Source of the DNA: JAZDFC01 sp043808235
GTDB lineage: Bacteria > Bacteroidota > Ignavibacteria > Ignavibacteriales > Melioribacteraceae
DNA: 64,000 nucleotides
Assembly: GCA_043808235.1 (NCBI GenBank)
Contig: JAZDFC010000037.1
Location: forward strand, 1 to 64,000
Reading direction: 5' to 3'
Positions 1 to 9,287 of the stretch are shown here, in pieces (positions within the stretch are counted from its first letter, which is position 1; every line of letters starts with the position of its first letter). The notes under the pieces were generated by a model. It made no database searches, was not told the DNA's origin, and saw only the letters and a list, made by a program, of their open reading frames with translations. A program made the position numbers and the translations under genes.

Positions 1-116
1 ATGACATTTTTCGAAATTTATGCAATATTTACTTCATAAACGCTGCTTTTTTTGACTTTTGAAATTTTGGCACAAGTCAGGTGAGAAGAAATAAAGTAAT
101 ATATATATAGAACCGA

Positions 117-152
117 ATTAATTGGGACGATGAATTTATCGTCCCAATTAAT
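117..152 (-). terminator. Strong hairpin downstream of the ATPase gene
   Basis: Perfect 15-base inverted repeat (ATTAATTGGGACGAT and its complement) with a 6-base loop, starting 13 bases past the stop of the minus-strand ATPase gene. There is no clean T-run on either strand, so it may act as a 3' stabilising hairpin or a weak terminator rather than a classical intrinsic one. Bases 1-116 hold nothing else I can call. Confidence 0.55.
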
Positions 153-164
153 AATTAAAGCTGA

Positions 165-1328
165 TCACAAATGTTTTTGTAGAAATCCGGAAAGGTTTGA
201 AGAGGGAACGGCTTTTATATTATTTTTTAACAAGAATTCTTCGTTTCCAGGATAAACGACTATCCCGTCTTCACATTTCATATCCGACATACCGTTAAAA
301 AAACCCTGCGACAATTGCGGTGATAAAGATAATTTGATCTCAACACACAAAACCGGTTTTTCTGCTTTTGTTATAACTAAATCAACTTCAGCGCCGGCGC
401 CTGTACGGTAAAAATACCCATCAAAATTTATCGGAAGATTATTCAATATCTGTTCAATGATAAATCCTTCCCACGAATAGCCTGAGATTGGATTGCCGAA
501 AAGATCATCCATCTCTTTGATATTCAAAACGGAGTGCAGAAGTCCGCTATCGCGAATATAAACTTTTGGCGATTTAACCAATCTCTTCTTAATATTCGCA
601 ATATAAGGTTGAAGCTGCCTGACAATAAAAGTGTTCTCAAGAATATCGAGATAATTTTTAACGGTAGGTGAAGTTACTCCGAGCGATGCAGATATTTTGC
701 TTGCGTTCCAAATACTTCCGTGCATATGAGCCAGCATACTCCAGAATCTTCTAATTTGAATTGACGGAATTTTAATTCCGAACTTCGGTAAATCTCTTTC
801 AAGAAAAGTATCGATAAAAGCATTACGCCATATAAAACTTTTATTGGTATCATCAGCCAAATAACTTTCCGGGTAACCGCCAACCAGCCAGAGTTTTTGA
901 ATTGATGTTCCATTTTTCATTAATTCGTTAATCTGGAATGGCGGTAAATAGTGGTAAATGATTCTTCCCGCAAGACTCTCGGACGATTTTCGAATCAGAT
1001 CGGGGTAGGAAGAACCCAAAATAATAAATCTCGCAGGCTGCCTATCTTTATCGATAAGCGCTCGCAATACTGCAAACAATTCGGGCCTCTGCTGAATCTC
1101 ATCAATGATGATAAGCTTATTTTTATATTCGGATAAAAACAATTCGGGTTCGCGCAATTTGAAATCATCTGACGGGAGTTCAAGATCAAAATAAATGGAA
1201 TCGGGTATCCCTCTCTGAATATGTTTTGCCAATGTTGTTTTTCCGCTTTGCCGCGAACCAAGAATTCCAACGACCGGGAAAATTTTTAATGACTCTTCAA
1301 TATCCTTATGAATTTTTCGATTAATCAT
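165..1328 (-). CDS. AAA+ ATPase with DUF4143 C-terminal domain
   Basis: A 387-residue protein of the widespread ATP-binding DUF4143 family. The N-terminal AAA domain has a Walker A motif GSRQSGKTT near residue 25, a Walker B motif LIIIDEIQ near residue 75 and the family motif GSSYPDLIRKSSESLAGR near residue 105; the C-terminal half matches DUF4143, which ends with a nuclease-fold-like region (AEVDLVI, VEIKL). The cellular role of the family is not settled. The ATG at 1328 was preferred over an in-frame TTG nine bases upstream. The gene stands alone on the minus strand, separated from pckA by a terminator, and a 12-base inverted repeat abuts its start codon. Confidence 0.85.
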   Translation of the reverse strand: MINRKIHKDIEESLKIFPVVGILGSRQSGKTTLAKHIQRGIPDSIYFDLELPSDDFKLREPELFLSEYKNKLIIIDEIQQRPELFAVLRALIDKDRQPARFIILGSSYPDLIRKSSESLAGRIIYHYLPPFQINELMKNGTSIQKLWLVGGYPESYLADDTNKSFIWRNAFIDTFLERDLPKFGIKIPSIQIRRFWSMLAHMHGSIWNASKISASLGVTSPTVKNYLDILENTFIVRQLQPYIANIKKRLVKSPKVYIRDSGLLHSVLNIKEMDDLFGNPISGYSWEGFIIEQILNNLPINFDGYFYRTGAGAEVDLVITKAEKPVLCVEIKLSLSPQLSQGFFNGMSDMKCEDGIVVYPGNEEFLLKNNIKAVPSSNLSGFLQKHL

Positions 1329-1367
1329 ACCTTGCAAATTAAAAGTCCAGCTTTAAATTTGCAAGGT
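1329..1367 (-). promoter_or_regulatory. 12-base inverted repeat abutting the ATPase start codon
   Basis: Arms ACCTTGCAAATT (1329-1340) and AATTTGCAAGGT (1356-1367) are perfect complements separated by 15 bases. The inner arm touches the ATG. It could be an operator for a repressor or, in the mRNA, a hairpin that hides the AAGG immediately before the start. Function is inference. Confidence 0.45.
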
Positions 1368-1422
1368 GATCTTTAAGTATTTCTTTGAATATTGCTGATT
1401 TTCTCAGAATATGCGCATATAT

Positions 1423-1469
1423 AAATAAACCTCTCACTTTGCAGGATGTTTAGAAAAGTGAATTTATTT
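1423..1469 (-). terminator. Terminator-like hairpin of pckA
   Basis: Two nested complementary arm pairs, AAATAAA/TTTATTT outside and TCACTTT/AAAGTGA inside, lie 8 bases beyond the pckA stop. In the pckA transcript the 3' arm ends in a T-rich stretch, as expected of an intrinsic terminator. Confidence 0.55.
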
Positions 1470-1476
1470 TGTTGTA

Positions 1477-3075
1477 CTAAATTTCCTTCGGACCGGCAGA
1501 TCGAATTGATTCGTCTTTATAAGCATCGTAATCTTTAAAATTCTCGAGAAACATCTTCACTAATTTTCTGGCGGTCTCATCGTACTTCTCTTTGTCAGCC
1601 CAGGTGTTTCGGGGATTCAATACTTCCTGCGGCACATCTTTAATTGCAACAGGTACCTGTAAACCGAAGTACGGCTCTTCGAAAGTTTCAACATTATCGA
1701 GTTCGCCGTTAAGCGCAGCATTCAGCATTGCCCTGGTATATTTGATTTTCATCCTGCTGCCAACTCCGTAAGGACCGCCTGTCCATCCGGTATTTATCAG
1801 CCAGCATTTTGCATTATGTTTTGTAATCTTTTCACCGAGAAGTTTTCCGTACACCGAGGGTTTTAGTACCATGAACGGTGCTCCGAAGCAAGCGCTGAAA
1901 GTAGCTTTCGGTTCCGTTATTCCTTTTTCGGTTCCGGCAACTTTAGCCGTATAACCGGAAATGAAATGGTACATTGCCTGTTCGGTTGTTAACTTTGCAA
2001 TAGGCGGAAGTATTCCGAAAGCATCGGCAGTCAACATAACGATATCTTTAGGATGACCCGCCATTCCGCCCGGTTCGATATTGTTGATATAATTTATTGG
2101 ATAAGCCGCGCGGGTATTTTCTGTGAGAGAATCATCATCCAAATCCAATCTTCTTATTTCCATATCCATAGCAACGTTTTCGAGGATGGTACCGAATTTT
2201 CTTGTTGTTTCATAAATATCCGGCTCGGCTTCCTTCGAAAGATTGATTACTTTTGCGTAACAACCGCCTTCGTAATTGAAGACGCCTTTTTCTGTCCATC
2301 CGTGTTCATCATCTCCTATTAACTTTCTTTTCGGATCAGCTGATAACGTAGTTTTACCGGTGCCTGAAAGTCCGAATAGAATAGCAACATTTCCTGCATC
2401 ATCCACATTTGCCGAACAATGCATAGACATAACTCCGCGCAGCGGCATCAAATAATTCATAACTGTAAAAATAGATTTCTTAATTTCACCGGCATAACTT
2501 GTTCCGCCGATAAGCACAAGTTTTTTGGCGAAGTTTATTATAATAAACAATCCGGAGTTTGTGCCGTCGGTTTCCGGATCGGCTTGAAAATACGGAACAT
2601 TAATTACTGTAAATTCGGGATGATGATGACTCAACTCGCCTTGTTTTGGAACAACAAAAAGATTTCTCGAAAATAAATTATGCCATGCCGTTTCTGTTAT
2701 AATTCGTATCGGCATTCTGTAATCGGGGTCTGTCCCGGCATAAGCATCAAGGATATACAAATCCTTATTCTGAAAGTAAGAAAGAATGTGTCCATAAATT
2801 CTGTCGAAATATTTTTCTTCAATAGATTTATTTACTTTTCCCCACCAAACATGGCTTTCACTTGACGATTCTTTAACAATAAATTTATCATTCGGACTTC
2901 TGCCGGTATGCTGCCCGGTTCTAACAACAAGCGGACCCAGATGTGAAACAAGCGCTTCCCTTCTCCGGATTGCCTGTTCGTAAAGTGCAGGCGAGCTTAA
3001 ATTATAGAAAATGTTGTTAACATTTTTTAGACCGATATCATGGATCTGCTGCCATACTTCCAGTTTTGTTTTCAT
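1477..3075 (-). CDS. pckA: Phosphoenolpyruvate carboxykinase (ATP)
   Basis: Interconverts oxaloacetate plus ATP with phosphoenolpyruvate, CO2 and ADP at the start of gluconeogenesis, in the cytoplasm. The 532 residues match the usual length of the ATP-dependent family. Visible signatures are RTGQHTGRSPNDKFIV near residue 53, the P-loop GLSGTGKTTLSADP near residue 235 and the following LIGDDEHGW, which with the P-loop identifies the ATP rather than the GTP type. The ATG is preceded by AGGAAAGG. It lies 54 bases downstream of the KDO transferase gene on the same strand and ends at its own hairpin terminator, so it may be read from the lipopolysaccharide genes or from an unrecognised promoter in the gap. 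Confidence 0.95.
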   Translation of the reverse strand: MKTKLEVWQQIHDIGLKNVNNIFYNLSSPALYEQAIRRREALVSHLGPLVVRTGQHTGRSPNDKFIVKESSSESHVWWGKVNKSIEEKYFDRIYGHILSYFQNKDLYILDAYAGTDPDYRMPIRIITETAWHNLFSRNLFVVPKQGELSHHHPEFTVINVPYFQADPETDGTNSGLFIIINFAKKLVLIGGTSYAGEIKKSIFTVMNYLMPLRGVMSMHCSANVDDAGNVAILFGLSGTGKTTLSADPKRKLIGDDEHGWTEKGVFNYEGGCYAKVINLSKEAEPDIYETTRKFGTILENVAMDMEIRRLDLDDDSLTENTRAAYPINYINNIEPGGMAGHPKDIVMLTADAFGILPPIAKLTTEQAMYHFISGYTAKVAGTEKGITEPKATFSACFGAPFMVLKPSVYGKLLGEKITKHNAKCWLINTGWTGGPYGVGSRMKIKYTRAMLNAALNGELDNVETFEEPYFGLQVPVAIKDVPQEVLNPRNTWADKEKYDETARKLVKMFLENFKDYDAYKDESIRSAGPKEI

Positions 3076-3129
3076 AATTAACCTTTCCTTTTATTTTTAT
3101 ATTACCCATGAGCAAAACTGAGGTTGCTG

Positions 3130-4410
3130 CTATATTAAAATTTCGTTAATCTCTTTTACTATCGATTCGGTCGCGCCGATGTTCTTTTCGACGTAAGCCG
3201 AGCATATTCTTCCGGCTTCGTTTCTGAAATTTTCATTCGACAGCAGTTTTCGTAAAATTTTGTAAGCTTCTATTTTGTTATTTATTTTGAATCCGCCGCC
3301 TTTAGAAACGAGCACATTCGCTTCCTGGCTGTTTTCTATCCGGGGACCGAAGATAACCGGGATACCGTAGACTGCGGGTTCAAGCACATTGTGAATTCCT
3401 TGCTTAAAACTTCCGCCGATATAGGCTGCGTTTGCATACGAATACAATGTGAGTAAGATACCTATAGAATCGATGACAATGATTCTTTCGTCATTGTAAT
3501 TATTCAAAAACGAGAAACGGATTGAAGAAAATTTTTTATATAAAATATTTTCCAATTTTTCGAGATGAATTATTGTGGGTTCGTGTGGAACAATTATAAG
3601 AATTAGATCTTTATCATACTTCATTAACTTTAGTAAAGCAGGCAGCATTACATCTTCATCGTTCTCCCATGAACTGCCGAGCACAAAAACTTTTTTATCG
3701 CCGAAAAATCCTTCCTTAAATAAACTTCTTTCTTTCGCTATTCTGCTCTTTTGATAGACTCTGTCAAATCGCGTATCGCCTACTGCTTTAATTTTATCGG
3801 CCGCCACATTAAAATGTTTGAAGTTGGCTACGTCATCGTCCGAGACGCATAGTATTCTGGTAAAACTTTTGAAAAGTGAATTGTGAAAATCTCTCGCCAC
3901 AAACCATTTCCGCTTTGAATTTTTCCTCATTGTTGCATCAACGAGAAAGATTGGGATGGAACGAGAATGCAATTTCCAAATATAATTCGGCCAGATATCA
4001 TAACGCATAAAGACTGCGAGGTTGGGTTTAACCAAATTTAAAAATCTATTTACAAGCATTGGCGTATCAAGCGGAAGATATGAAACAATATCCGCCTGGC
4101 GGTAGTTACGAGAATTTTCATACCCCGATGGCGAGAAAAATGTTACGACAATATTGATATCGTTATCAACTTGCAGTTGTTCAATTATCGGTTTGGCCTG
4201 TTCAAATTCACCCATTGAAGCGGAGTGAAACCAAACCATTTTCTTAGACCTATCCAATCCGGTCAGTCCGATGATTAAATTTTCAAAAAGTTTTTTCCTA
4301 TCCTTAATCCCTTTTCGCACTTTGGAATTGAACAGACCCAAAACTCTGAAATAAATGTAGATCAGCGGAATAATCAAATAATTATAAAAAATATACCAGT
4401 AACTTTTCAT
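3130..4410 (-). CDS. waaA: 3-deoxy-D-manno-octulosonic acid (KDO) transferase
   Basis: Transfers KDO from CMP-KDO to lipid A precursor at the cytoplasmic face of the inner membrane (glycosyltransferase family 30). The protein has an N-terminal membrane anchor (residues about 4-25), the FHSASMGEFEQAKPII region that corresponds to the family's catalytic ASxGE motif, and the C-terminal nucleotide-sugar signature IGGSFKQGIHNVLEPAVYG. I start it at the ATG at 4410, giving 426 residues; this ATG overlaps the stop of the heptosyltransferase by 4 bases (ATGA), so the two are translationally coupled. A longer reading from 4473 would lie inside the upstream gene and adds residues not typical of the family. 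Confidence 0.9.
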   Translation of the reverse strand: MKSYWYIFYNYLIIPLIYIYFRVLGLFNSKVRKGIKDRKKLFENLIIGLTGLDRSKKMVWFHSASMGEFEQAKPIIEQLQVDNDINIVVTFFSPSGYENSRNYRQADIVSYLPLDTPMLVNRFLNLVKPNLAVFMRYDIWPNYIWKLHSRSIPIFLVDATMRKNSKRKWFVARDFHNSLFKSFTRILCVSDDDVANFKHFNVAADKIKAVGDTRFDRVYQKSRIAKERSLFKEGFFGDKKVFVLGSSWENDEDVMLPALLKLMKYDKDLILIIVPHEPTIIHLEKLENILYKKFSSIRFSFLNNYNDERIIVIDSIGILLTLYSYANAAYIGGSFKQGIHNVLEPAVYGIPVIFGPRIENSQEANVLVSKGGGFKINNKIEAYKILRKLLSNENFRNEAGRICSAYVEKNIGATESIVKEINEILI

Positions 4411-5396
4411 AAGGTGTTTATAAAACCCTTGAATTGATCGAATACCTGCGCAGGCGTAATATCTTGCATGCACCTGAAATGTTTTTGCGGGCAGTCTTCC
4501 TTGCCAGTGTGACTACACGGTCTGCAAGATACTAAATTATTTTCTAAAATTAAATTTGTTACTTTGTAGGGAGTGAATCCAAATTCTTTTACAGTCGAAC
4601 CAAAAATAGCAATGACAGGCACACTCACAGCCGCGGCTGCGTGCATCATTCCCGAATCGTTGCAGATTACAACTTTACACTTTTTCATATCAGATACTGT
4701 TTGCAGAATTTCATCGTTATTCGAAAAATTTGCTGCACCGGAAACTTCATTCACTATTCTCTTGCATTGTTCGACATCGTCTGCCCCGCCGAATAGAAGC
4801 GGTTTGTAATTTTCCGAGATCAGCTTTCTGCACAACTTAATAAAATATTCTTCCGGCCATTTTTTTGTGAAGTGACGCGAGCCAGGACATATTCCGATAT
4901 AATTTTCATTGCCCGAAAGTTCGAGCTGATCTTGCTTGTGATAAAATATTTCTGCACCGGCGTCATCCAATTGAAGTCCGGGAAATGAATCGGCATATCT
5001 TTGAGTTATCGAAACCGGCGGAATAAGTTTATTAATCTTGAAGTTCACCAAAAGAAATTTTTTGAACGAAGGTTTTTTGAATCTGTAAATATCGCCTTTG
5101 AATCCGGCGGTTACTCTCCGGCTACGCAAATTATTCTGCAAGTCCAAAATCAAATCATAGTTTTTCTGTCTGATAATTTCACGGAATTCTTTCTCAATAC
5201 TATTCCGTTGAAAAACGTGCAGCGAATTGATATTGGGATTATGTTTTACAACATCACTGTACTCAACCCGTATTAAAAAATCTATTGCGGCGGCAGGATA
5301 TCTCTTTTTCAAACTGCGGATAACCGGTGTGGTGAGAATAATATCTCCGAGCGAGCTGAGGCGGATTACAAGAATCCTGTTGATTTGATTATCCAA
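4407..5396 (-). CDS. ADP-heptose--LPS heptosyltransferase family protein (GT9)
   Basis: Adds heptose to the lipopolysaccharide inner core, or a related sugar, in the cytoplasm. The 329 residues begin with VIRLSSLGDIILTTPVIRSL, carry the donor-binding ICPGSRHFTKKWPEEYF motif near residue 170 and NDSGMMHAAAAVSVPVIAIFG near residue 246, all typical of WaaC/WaaF/RfaF proteins. The only sensible start is TTG at 5396; no ATG lies in frame between the promoter and the conserved N-terminus. A perfect TAnnTTTG promoter about 26 bases upstream fits that start. It heads a small unit heptosyltransferase-waaA, possibly continuing into pckA. Confidence 0.85.
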   Translation of the reverse strand: MDNQINRILVIRLSSLGDIILTTPVIRSLKKRYPAAAIDFLIRVEYSDVVKHNPNINSLHVFQRNSIEKEFREIIRQKNYDLILDLQNNLRSRRVTAGFKGDIYRFKKPSFKKFLLVNFKINKLIPPVSITQRYADSFPGLQLDDAGAEIFYHKQDQLELSGNENYIGICPGSRHFTKKWPEEYFIKLCRKLISENYKPLLFGGADDVEQCKRIVNEVSGAANFSNNDEILQTVSDMKKCKVVICNDSGMMHAAAAVSVPVIAIFGSTVKEFGFTPYKVTNLILENNLVSCRPCSHTGKEDCPQKHFRCMQDITPAQVFDQFKGFINTL

Positions 5397-5421
5397 TAAA
5401 TATCGATCCGATTTTGAGTGG

Positions 5422-5454
5422 CAAATTTAGTTAATAAGAGACAGCGATACAAAA
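5422..5454 (-). promoter_or_regulatory. Bacteroidota-type promoter of the heptosyltransferase-waaA unit
   Basis: On the minus strand TTTG (5450-5453) is followed after exactly 20 bases by TAAATTTG (5422-5429), matching the -33 TTTG and -7 TAnnTTTG consensus known from Bacteroidota. Transcription would start about 20 bases before the TTG start codon. Confidence 0.7.
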
Positions 5455-5584
5455 TTATGGGTTGTGTAAAACCCAATATTAAATTAAGTTTTCTGTGGGT
5501 AAAATTGTAGGAACAGTTCGTCTATGACTTTCACAAATATTTTTCATCAATTTTTCTTGCACAATAAATTTAAGGGCTAAGCCG

Positions 5585-6814
5585 ATGAAAAAAATTATTT
5601 TGATTTCAGAATCATCTCTTTTTCTTGTTACTTTCAACTTTTTACTTTTAACTTGCGACGCCACCGAGCCGCCGCCAACTAAACCGCCCGGCTACCAGGA
5701 AGATATAGCATGGCCGAGTTTGGATGAAGTTTGGCCGATGCACAGGGGAAATCCACAGTGCAATGGAAGAAGCAAATTCGCTGGACCAACCAACTATCCA
5801 ATTCGCTGTTGGATTATTGAATTCCCAACATATCCTGATAATAATCAATCATTTTTATCACATGTAATTTCAAGGGATTCAATTATTTATACTATTTCAT
5901 ATAGCGATACTTCTGGCACTGGTAGCGCTTTGTATGCTATTGATTTTAGTGGCAATTTAAAATGGAAATATCCACTGTCTCATTATAAGAACACATCACC
6001 GCCCATACTAAATTCCGAAGGCAATATTTATGTTGGAGAAAAAAACGGGAATATTCTTTGCCTTACAAACAAAGGGGAAATTATCTGGCAATTAAAATTG
6101 CCTACTAATATAAACAATGCTATGAATGTAGGATTGGATGGAACAATTTATTGCTTTGCTTCCGATGGAAATTTATATGCTGTTTCAAAAAATGGTAATA
6201 TTATATGGACACAAAATCTAAATGAAGGAGGTTCACGCTATACAACTATAATGTTGTCTCCAGACGGGAACAGTATTTATATAGCATCCAATACTTTCTT
6301 TGCTTTAAATCTAACTGGAGAAATAAAATGGCAGTTTAATAAAAACGGAGCCACATTCTATATCACTCCGATGATCGACTCACAAGGGAATATTTATATA
6401 TACTCCGAGACATCAGAAACGGATTATAATGGAATAATATGCTTCTATCCTTCCGGGGAAATAAAATATATTTATAAACCTAATTCGGAAATAGGAAGTG
6501 ATCTTACAATCGACAAAGATGGAAATATATATTTTGGAGTAGTGGACCATCTTATCTCATTGAACTATGAAGGTAAGTTGAGATGGGAAATAGGAATAAA
6601 TGCTTATACAGCTTCTCTTGTGAGTGATTTAAATGGTGTTATTTATTTTGTTAGTTTCGATAAAATATTGTATGCAATTGATTCCAACGGTTTCGTATTA
6701 TGGTCAAAAACGGTTGAGGGATTATGTCCTCAATCGCCGGCAATTTCAAAGAATGGACATCTTGTTATTGGAACTGTTAGAGGTGTTGGTAAATATTTAT
6801 ATTGTTATAAATAG
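5585..6814 (+). CDS. Lipoprotein with PQQ-like beta-propeller repeats
   Basis: The 409-residue protein starts with a lipoprotein signal ending LLLTC (Cys24), then a proline-rich linker and a series of about seven repeats of the form DxxGNIYV...NGNILCLTNKGEIIW, the tryptophan-docking pattern of PQQ-like or quinoprotein beta-propellers. No catalytic residues for a dehydrogenase or sulfotransferase are recognisable, so a binding or scaffold role at the cell surface is more likely than PQQ-dependent oxidation. It is followed after 11 bases by a T9SS-sorted protein with a strong ribosome site, suggesting a two-gene unit. Function unknown. Confidence 0.75.
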   Translation: MKKIILISESSLFLVTFNFLLLTCDATEPPPTKPPGYQEDIAWPSLDEVWPMHRGNPQCNGRSKFAGPTNYPIRCWIIEFPTYPDNNQSFLSHVISRDSIIYTISYSDTSGTGSALYAIDFSGNLKWKYPLSHYKNTSPPILNSEGNIYVGEKNGNILCLTNKGEIIWQLKLPTNINNAMNVGLDGTIYCFASDGNLYAVSKNGNIIWTQNLNEGGSRYTTIMLSPDGNSIYIASNTFFALNLTGEIKWQFNKNGATFYITPMIDSQGNIYIYSETSETDYNGIICFYPSGEIKYIYKPNSEIGSDLTIDKDGNIYFGVVDHLISLNYEGKLRWEIGINAYTASLVSDLNGVIYFVSFDKILYAIDSNGFVLWSKTVEGLCPQSPAISKNGHLVIGTVRGVGKYLYCYK

Positions 6815-6825
6815 TAGGAGGCAAT

Positions 6826-8664
6826 ATGCAATATATAATTTTAATACTATTATTATTATTCACTGATGTTTATACACAAAAGAAAGGTGAAGAGCAGTTG
6901 GTAAATGATGAATTAAATATTCGAATTATTTGGCCGGATAATTCAATCTATGCCTCTGTTACAATTAACAAATCTAATGATTTAGGAACGATTTGGTTTC
7001 CACAAGACCACTTGAATGCTTATGACATTGTCCCTATAAGTAATCAGAGTTATAATTATTTTATTGACTCAAAATATGGCACTGCCGGTTCTTTGAGTTT
7101 TTATTTTGATATTGAGGGCGATGCTGTTAATGAAAATAATAAGCTGGGCTTGACATTATATAGAGTTGAAATTGGTGCTATCGGAAATAGCGGATCATTA
7201 AAAAAGCAGATTTTTTATTATTATCCCGTTCATCGTTCCACCAATACTATTATGGGAAGAGATGTATATATATCAATGGTATGTCGCCATGGTGAAAATG
7301 GTACTCTTTATTTTGGTGATTTTCTTAACGAAGATATTCCAATCGGTACAGTTATAATTAATAGAAATGATATAATAAATGGCTTCCTTCAATTCAATTC
7401 ATATGGATTACAGTACTACTGGCCGAATGCATTATTTTCAACATATGAGCAGGATTATCCACCTCATTTAATTTATGGCATCTATTCGGATGATCAAAAC
7501 CGCACGGCTAATAGATATGATATATACCGTGGTTATGATTTGGGAGCGCCTCCTACTGAGAACCAATATTTAAAATTTGCTTCGACTTCATCGTCAGTTT
7601 TCGAATTTATTGACAATACTACACTTTGCGGCCCGTATTTTTCACCGTTTACGGTTTATTATTTTGTGAAAGCCTATGATGCAAATAACAATTACCTGGG
7701 GACTACAAACGCGATAAATTACCAGGCAAAAACAAATTGGAATAACAGTTTATCTTTAATAGTTGAAAATAATCACCCCAAATTGGTTTGGGCATACGAT
7801 GAGAAATTTACAAGTCAGTCTGTTTCCAAAGTATATGTGGTAGAAAGTAATTCATCAGTACCACCGCCATTAAATCAATTTACTGAAATTAGTCAACCTC
7901 AAAGTACGGCACTATATTATTTAGATAATTCCCGGAATTACGATCCTAATTCTTTTTACTACGCTCATTTTTATATTAAACCAACTAATGCAGGCAACAT
8001 TTCCGATGTACCTACCAACATTGTATCGGTAAAAGTATATCATCAATTATCGCAGCCTACGCCTCCAACCAGCGTAGCAGTTATCCGTGATTCCGACGGG
8101 CGACCAAAGGTTACATGGAATGTGAATCCAACTGTTGAAGAAGTCACAAAATATTATATAGATAAAAAGCGAAATTGGGAAAACTGGGTGGATCTTTTTG
8201 GTTATAGTTATTCAACTTCCTGGCGGGATGTTCTCGAGTATATTCCGCCACTGCCCGAAGCTAATATGGATGATATTTATTATCGTGTTAGAGCCGAGAA
8301 TTCAGTTGGTATTTCCGAGCCTTCTGCGAGTGTTTCCATTTCTGTTGAGGGTGATCCTGAATCGAAAAGTTATACTGGCTCCAACAAAAAATCGAATTCA
8401 GCTTTCGAATTACTTCAGAATTCTCCCAATCCTTTCAATCCGACAACACAAATCATATTTCAAATTCCGGAAAAAAGTTTTGTAACACTGATTGTATTCG
8501 ATATACTGGGGAAAGAAGTTTCAACTCTCCTCTCGGAATACAAAGATGCCGGTTTATATGAAATTGAATTTAACACAGGCAACGAATTACCAAGCGGCAT
8601 ATATTTTTATGTGCTCACCGCGAATGATTTTAAGGAAGTGAAAAAGATGGTGCTGCTACGTTAA
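6826..8664 (+). CDS. Secreted fibronectin-type protein with type IX sorting domain
   Basis: A 612-residue exported protein. Residues 1-18 form a signal peptide ending VYTQ. The middle holds beta-rich segments, with a recognisable fibronectin type III module near residues 410-510 (SVAVIRDSDGRPKVTWNV ... YYRVRAENSVGISEPS). The last 80 residues are a type A T9SS sorting domain: NSPNPFNPTTQIIFQI, VFDILGKEV and LPSGIYFYVL. Such proteins cross the outer membrane by the type IX system and stay surface attached or are released. AGGAGG lies 6 bases before the ATG. The cargo function is unknown. The NPFNPTT form of the domain is characteristic of Ignavibacteria and relatives. Confidence 0.85.
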   Translation: MQYIILILLLLFTDVYTQKKGEEQLVNDELNIRIIWPDNSIYASVTINKSNDLGTIWFPQDHLNAYDIVPISNQSYNYFIDSKYGTAGSLSFYFDIEGDAVNENNKLGLTLYRVEIGAIGNSGSLKKQIFYYYPVHRSTNTIMGRDVYISMVCRHGENGTLYFGDFLNEDIPIGTVIINRNDIINGFLQFNSYGLQYYWPNALFSTYEQDYPPHLIYGIYSDDQNRTANRYDIYRGYDLGAPPTENQYLKFASTSSSVFEFIDNTTLCGPYFSPFTVYYFVKAYDANNNYLGTTNAINYQAKTNWNNSLSLIVENNHPKLVWAYDEKFTSQSVSKVYVVESNSSVPPPLNQFTEISQPQSTALYYLDNSRNYDPNSFYYAHFYIKPTNAGNISDVPTNIVSVKVYHQLSQPTPPTSVAVIRDSDGRPKVTWNVNPTVEEVTKYYIDKKRNWENWVDLFGYSYSTSWRDVLEYIPPLPEANMDDIYYRVRAENSVGISEPSASVSISVEGDPESKSYTGSNKKSNSAFELLQNSPNPFNPTTQIIFQIPEKSFVTLIVFDILGKEVSTLLSEYKDAGLYEIEFNTGNELPSGIYFYVLTANDFKEVKKMVLLR

Positions 8665-8793
8665 TAATTTTCGCCCAGTTGGTTACCGAATTATTCCCGA
8701 AGCCCAGTATCTCACTCCATGCTAAAGCCGAGAATGTTGAGCTTCTTTAGATTTCTTCATCTAAGAATTATTCTGATTTTAATTTTGTGAATT

Positions 8794-9210
8794 CCATTTA
8801 CCATACAACATCATCCATTTACCATCATAAAAGTTGTTCCATTTTATTTTCTTGCTTATTTTCACAGTGAAAGTTTTCCAATTTAAAGGTAAAAAAAATG
8901 ACATCACTTCCTCCCCCGGCAGTAAACGAGTTTCCGGCTGATTCTTTGGAAAGGCAAGTTTATAATATCGTAGATAAATTCATTGATAACATCCCGGTAA
9001 CAAACGACAGATACCGTCTCGGTTTCGGATTAGTAAAATATCTTACCGGCGAAGGCGACGCACCGGAAATATTGGTGAAATCAACAAAGATAAAGATTGC
9101 CGGAATAACAGCCTCCGAATTGGCAAAGAAACTAAGCGAAGAGATTAACGCGATAAAGAAATAGTTACCGGTATGTCACATGTAAAATGGTAAATGGAAG
9201 ATGGTAAATG
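8794..9210. repeat. CCATTTACCAT words flanking a small gene in inverted orientation
   Basis: CCATTTACCAT occurs at 8794-8804 and 8815-8825, before the 88-codon gene, and its complement ATGGTAAATGG at 9187-9197 and ATGGTAAATG at 9201-9210, just after it. The pairs therefore face each other across the gene. The rest of 8665-8897 is AT-rich with a weak hairpin near 8729-8755 and nothing else I can name. Confidence 0.5.
8898..9164 (+). CDS. Small protein of unknown function
   Basis: Encodes 88 residues starting MTSLPPPAVNEFPADSLER and ending in a lysine-rich helix (SELAKKLSEEINAIKK). I do not recognise the family. It has no signal peptide or membrane segment and is predicted mostly helical. AAAGG lies 8 bases before the ATG, base use resembles neighbouring genes, and the frame is intact, so I accept it as a gene. 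It is isolated: 233 bases of AT-rich DNA precede it and short inverted words flank it on both sides. Confidence 0.6.
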   Translation: MTSLPPPAVNEFPADSLERQVYNIVDKFIDNIPVTNDRYRLGFGLVKYLTGEGDAPEILVKSTKIKIAGITASELAKKLSEEINAIKK

Positions 9211-9287
9211 AACACAGATATCCACAAAATTCCATTTTACATCTTACATTACATTGTCGAGTTTATATTCAATGCAATTTGATATCG

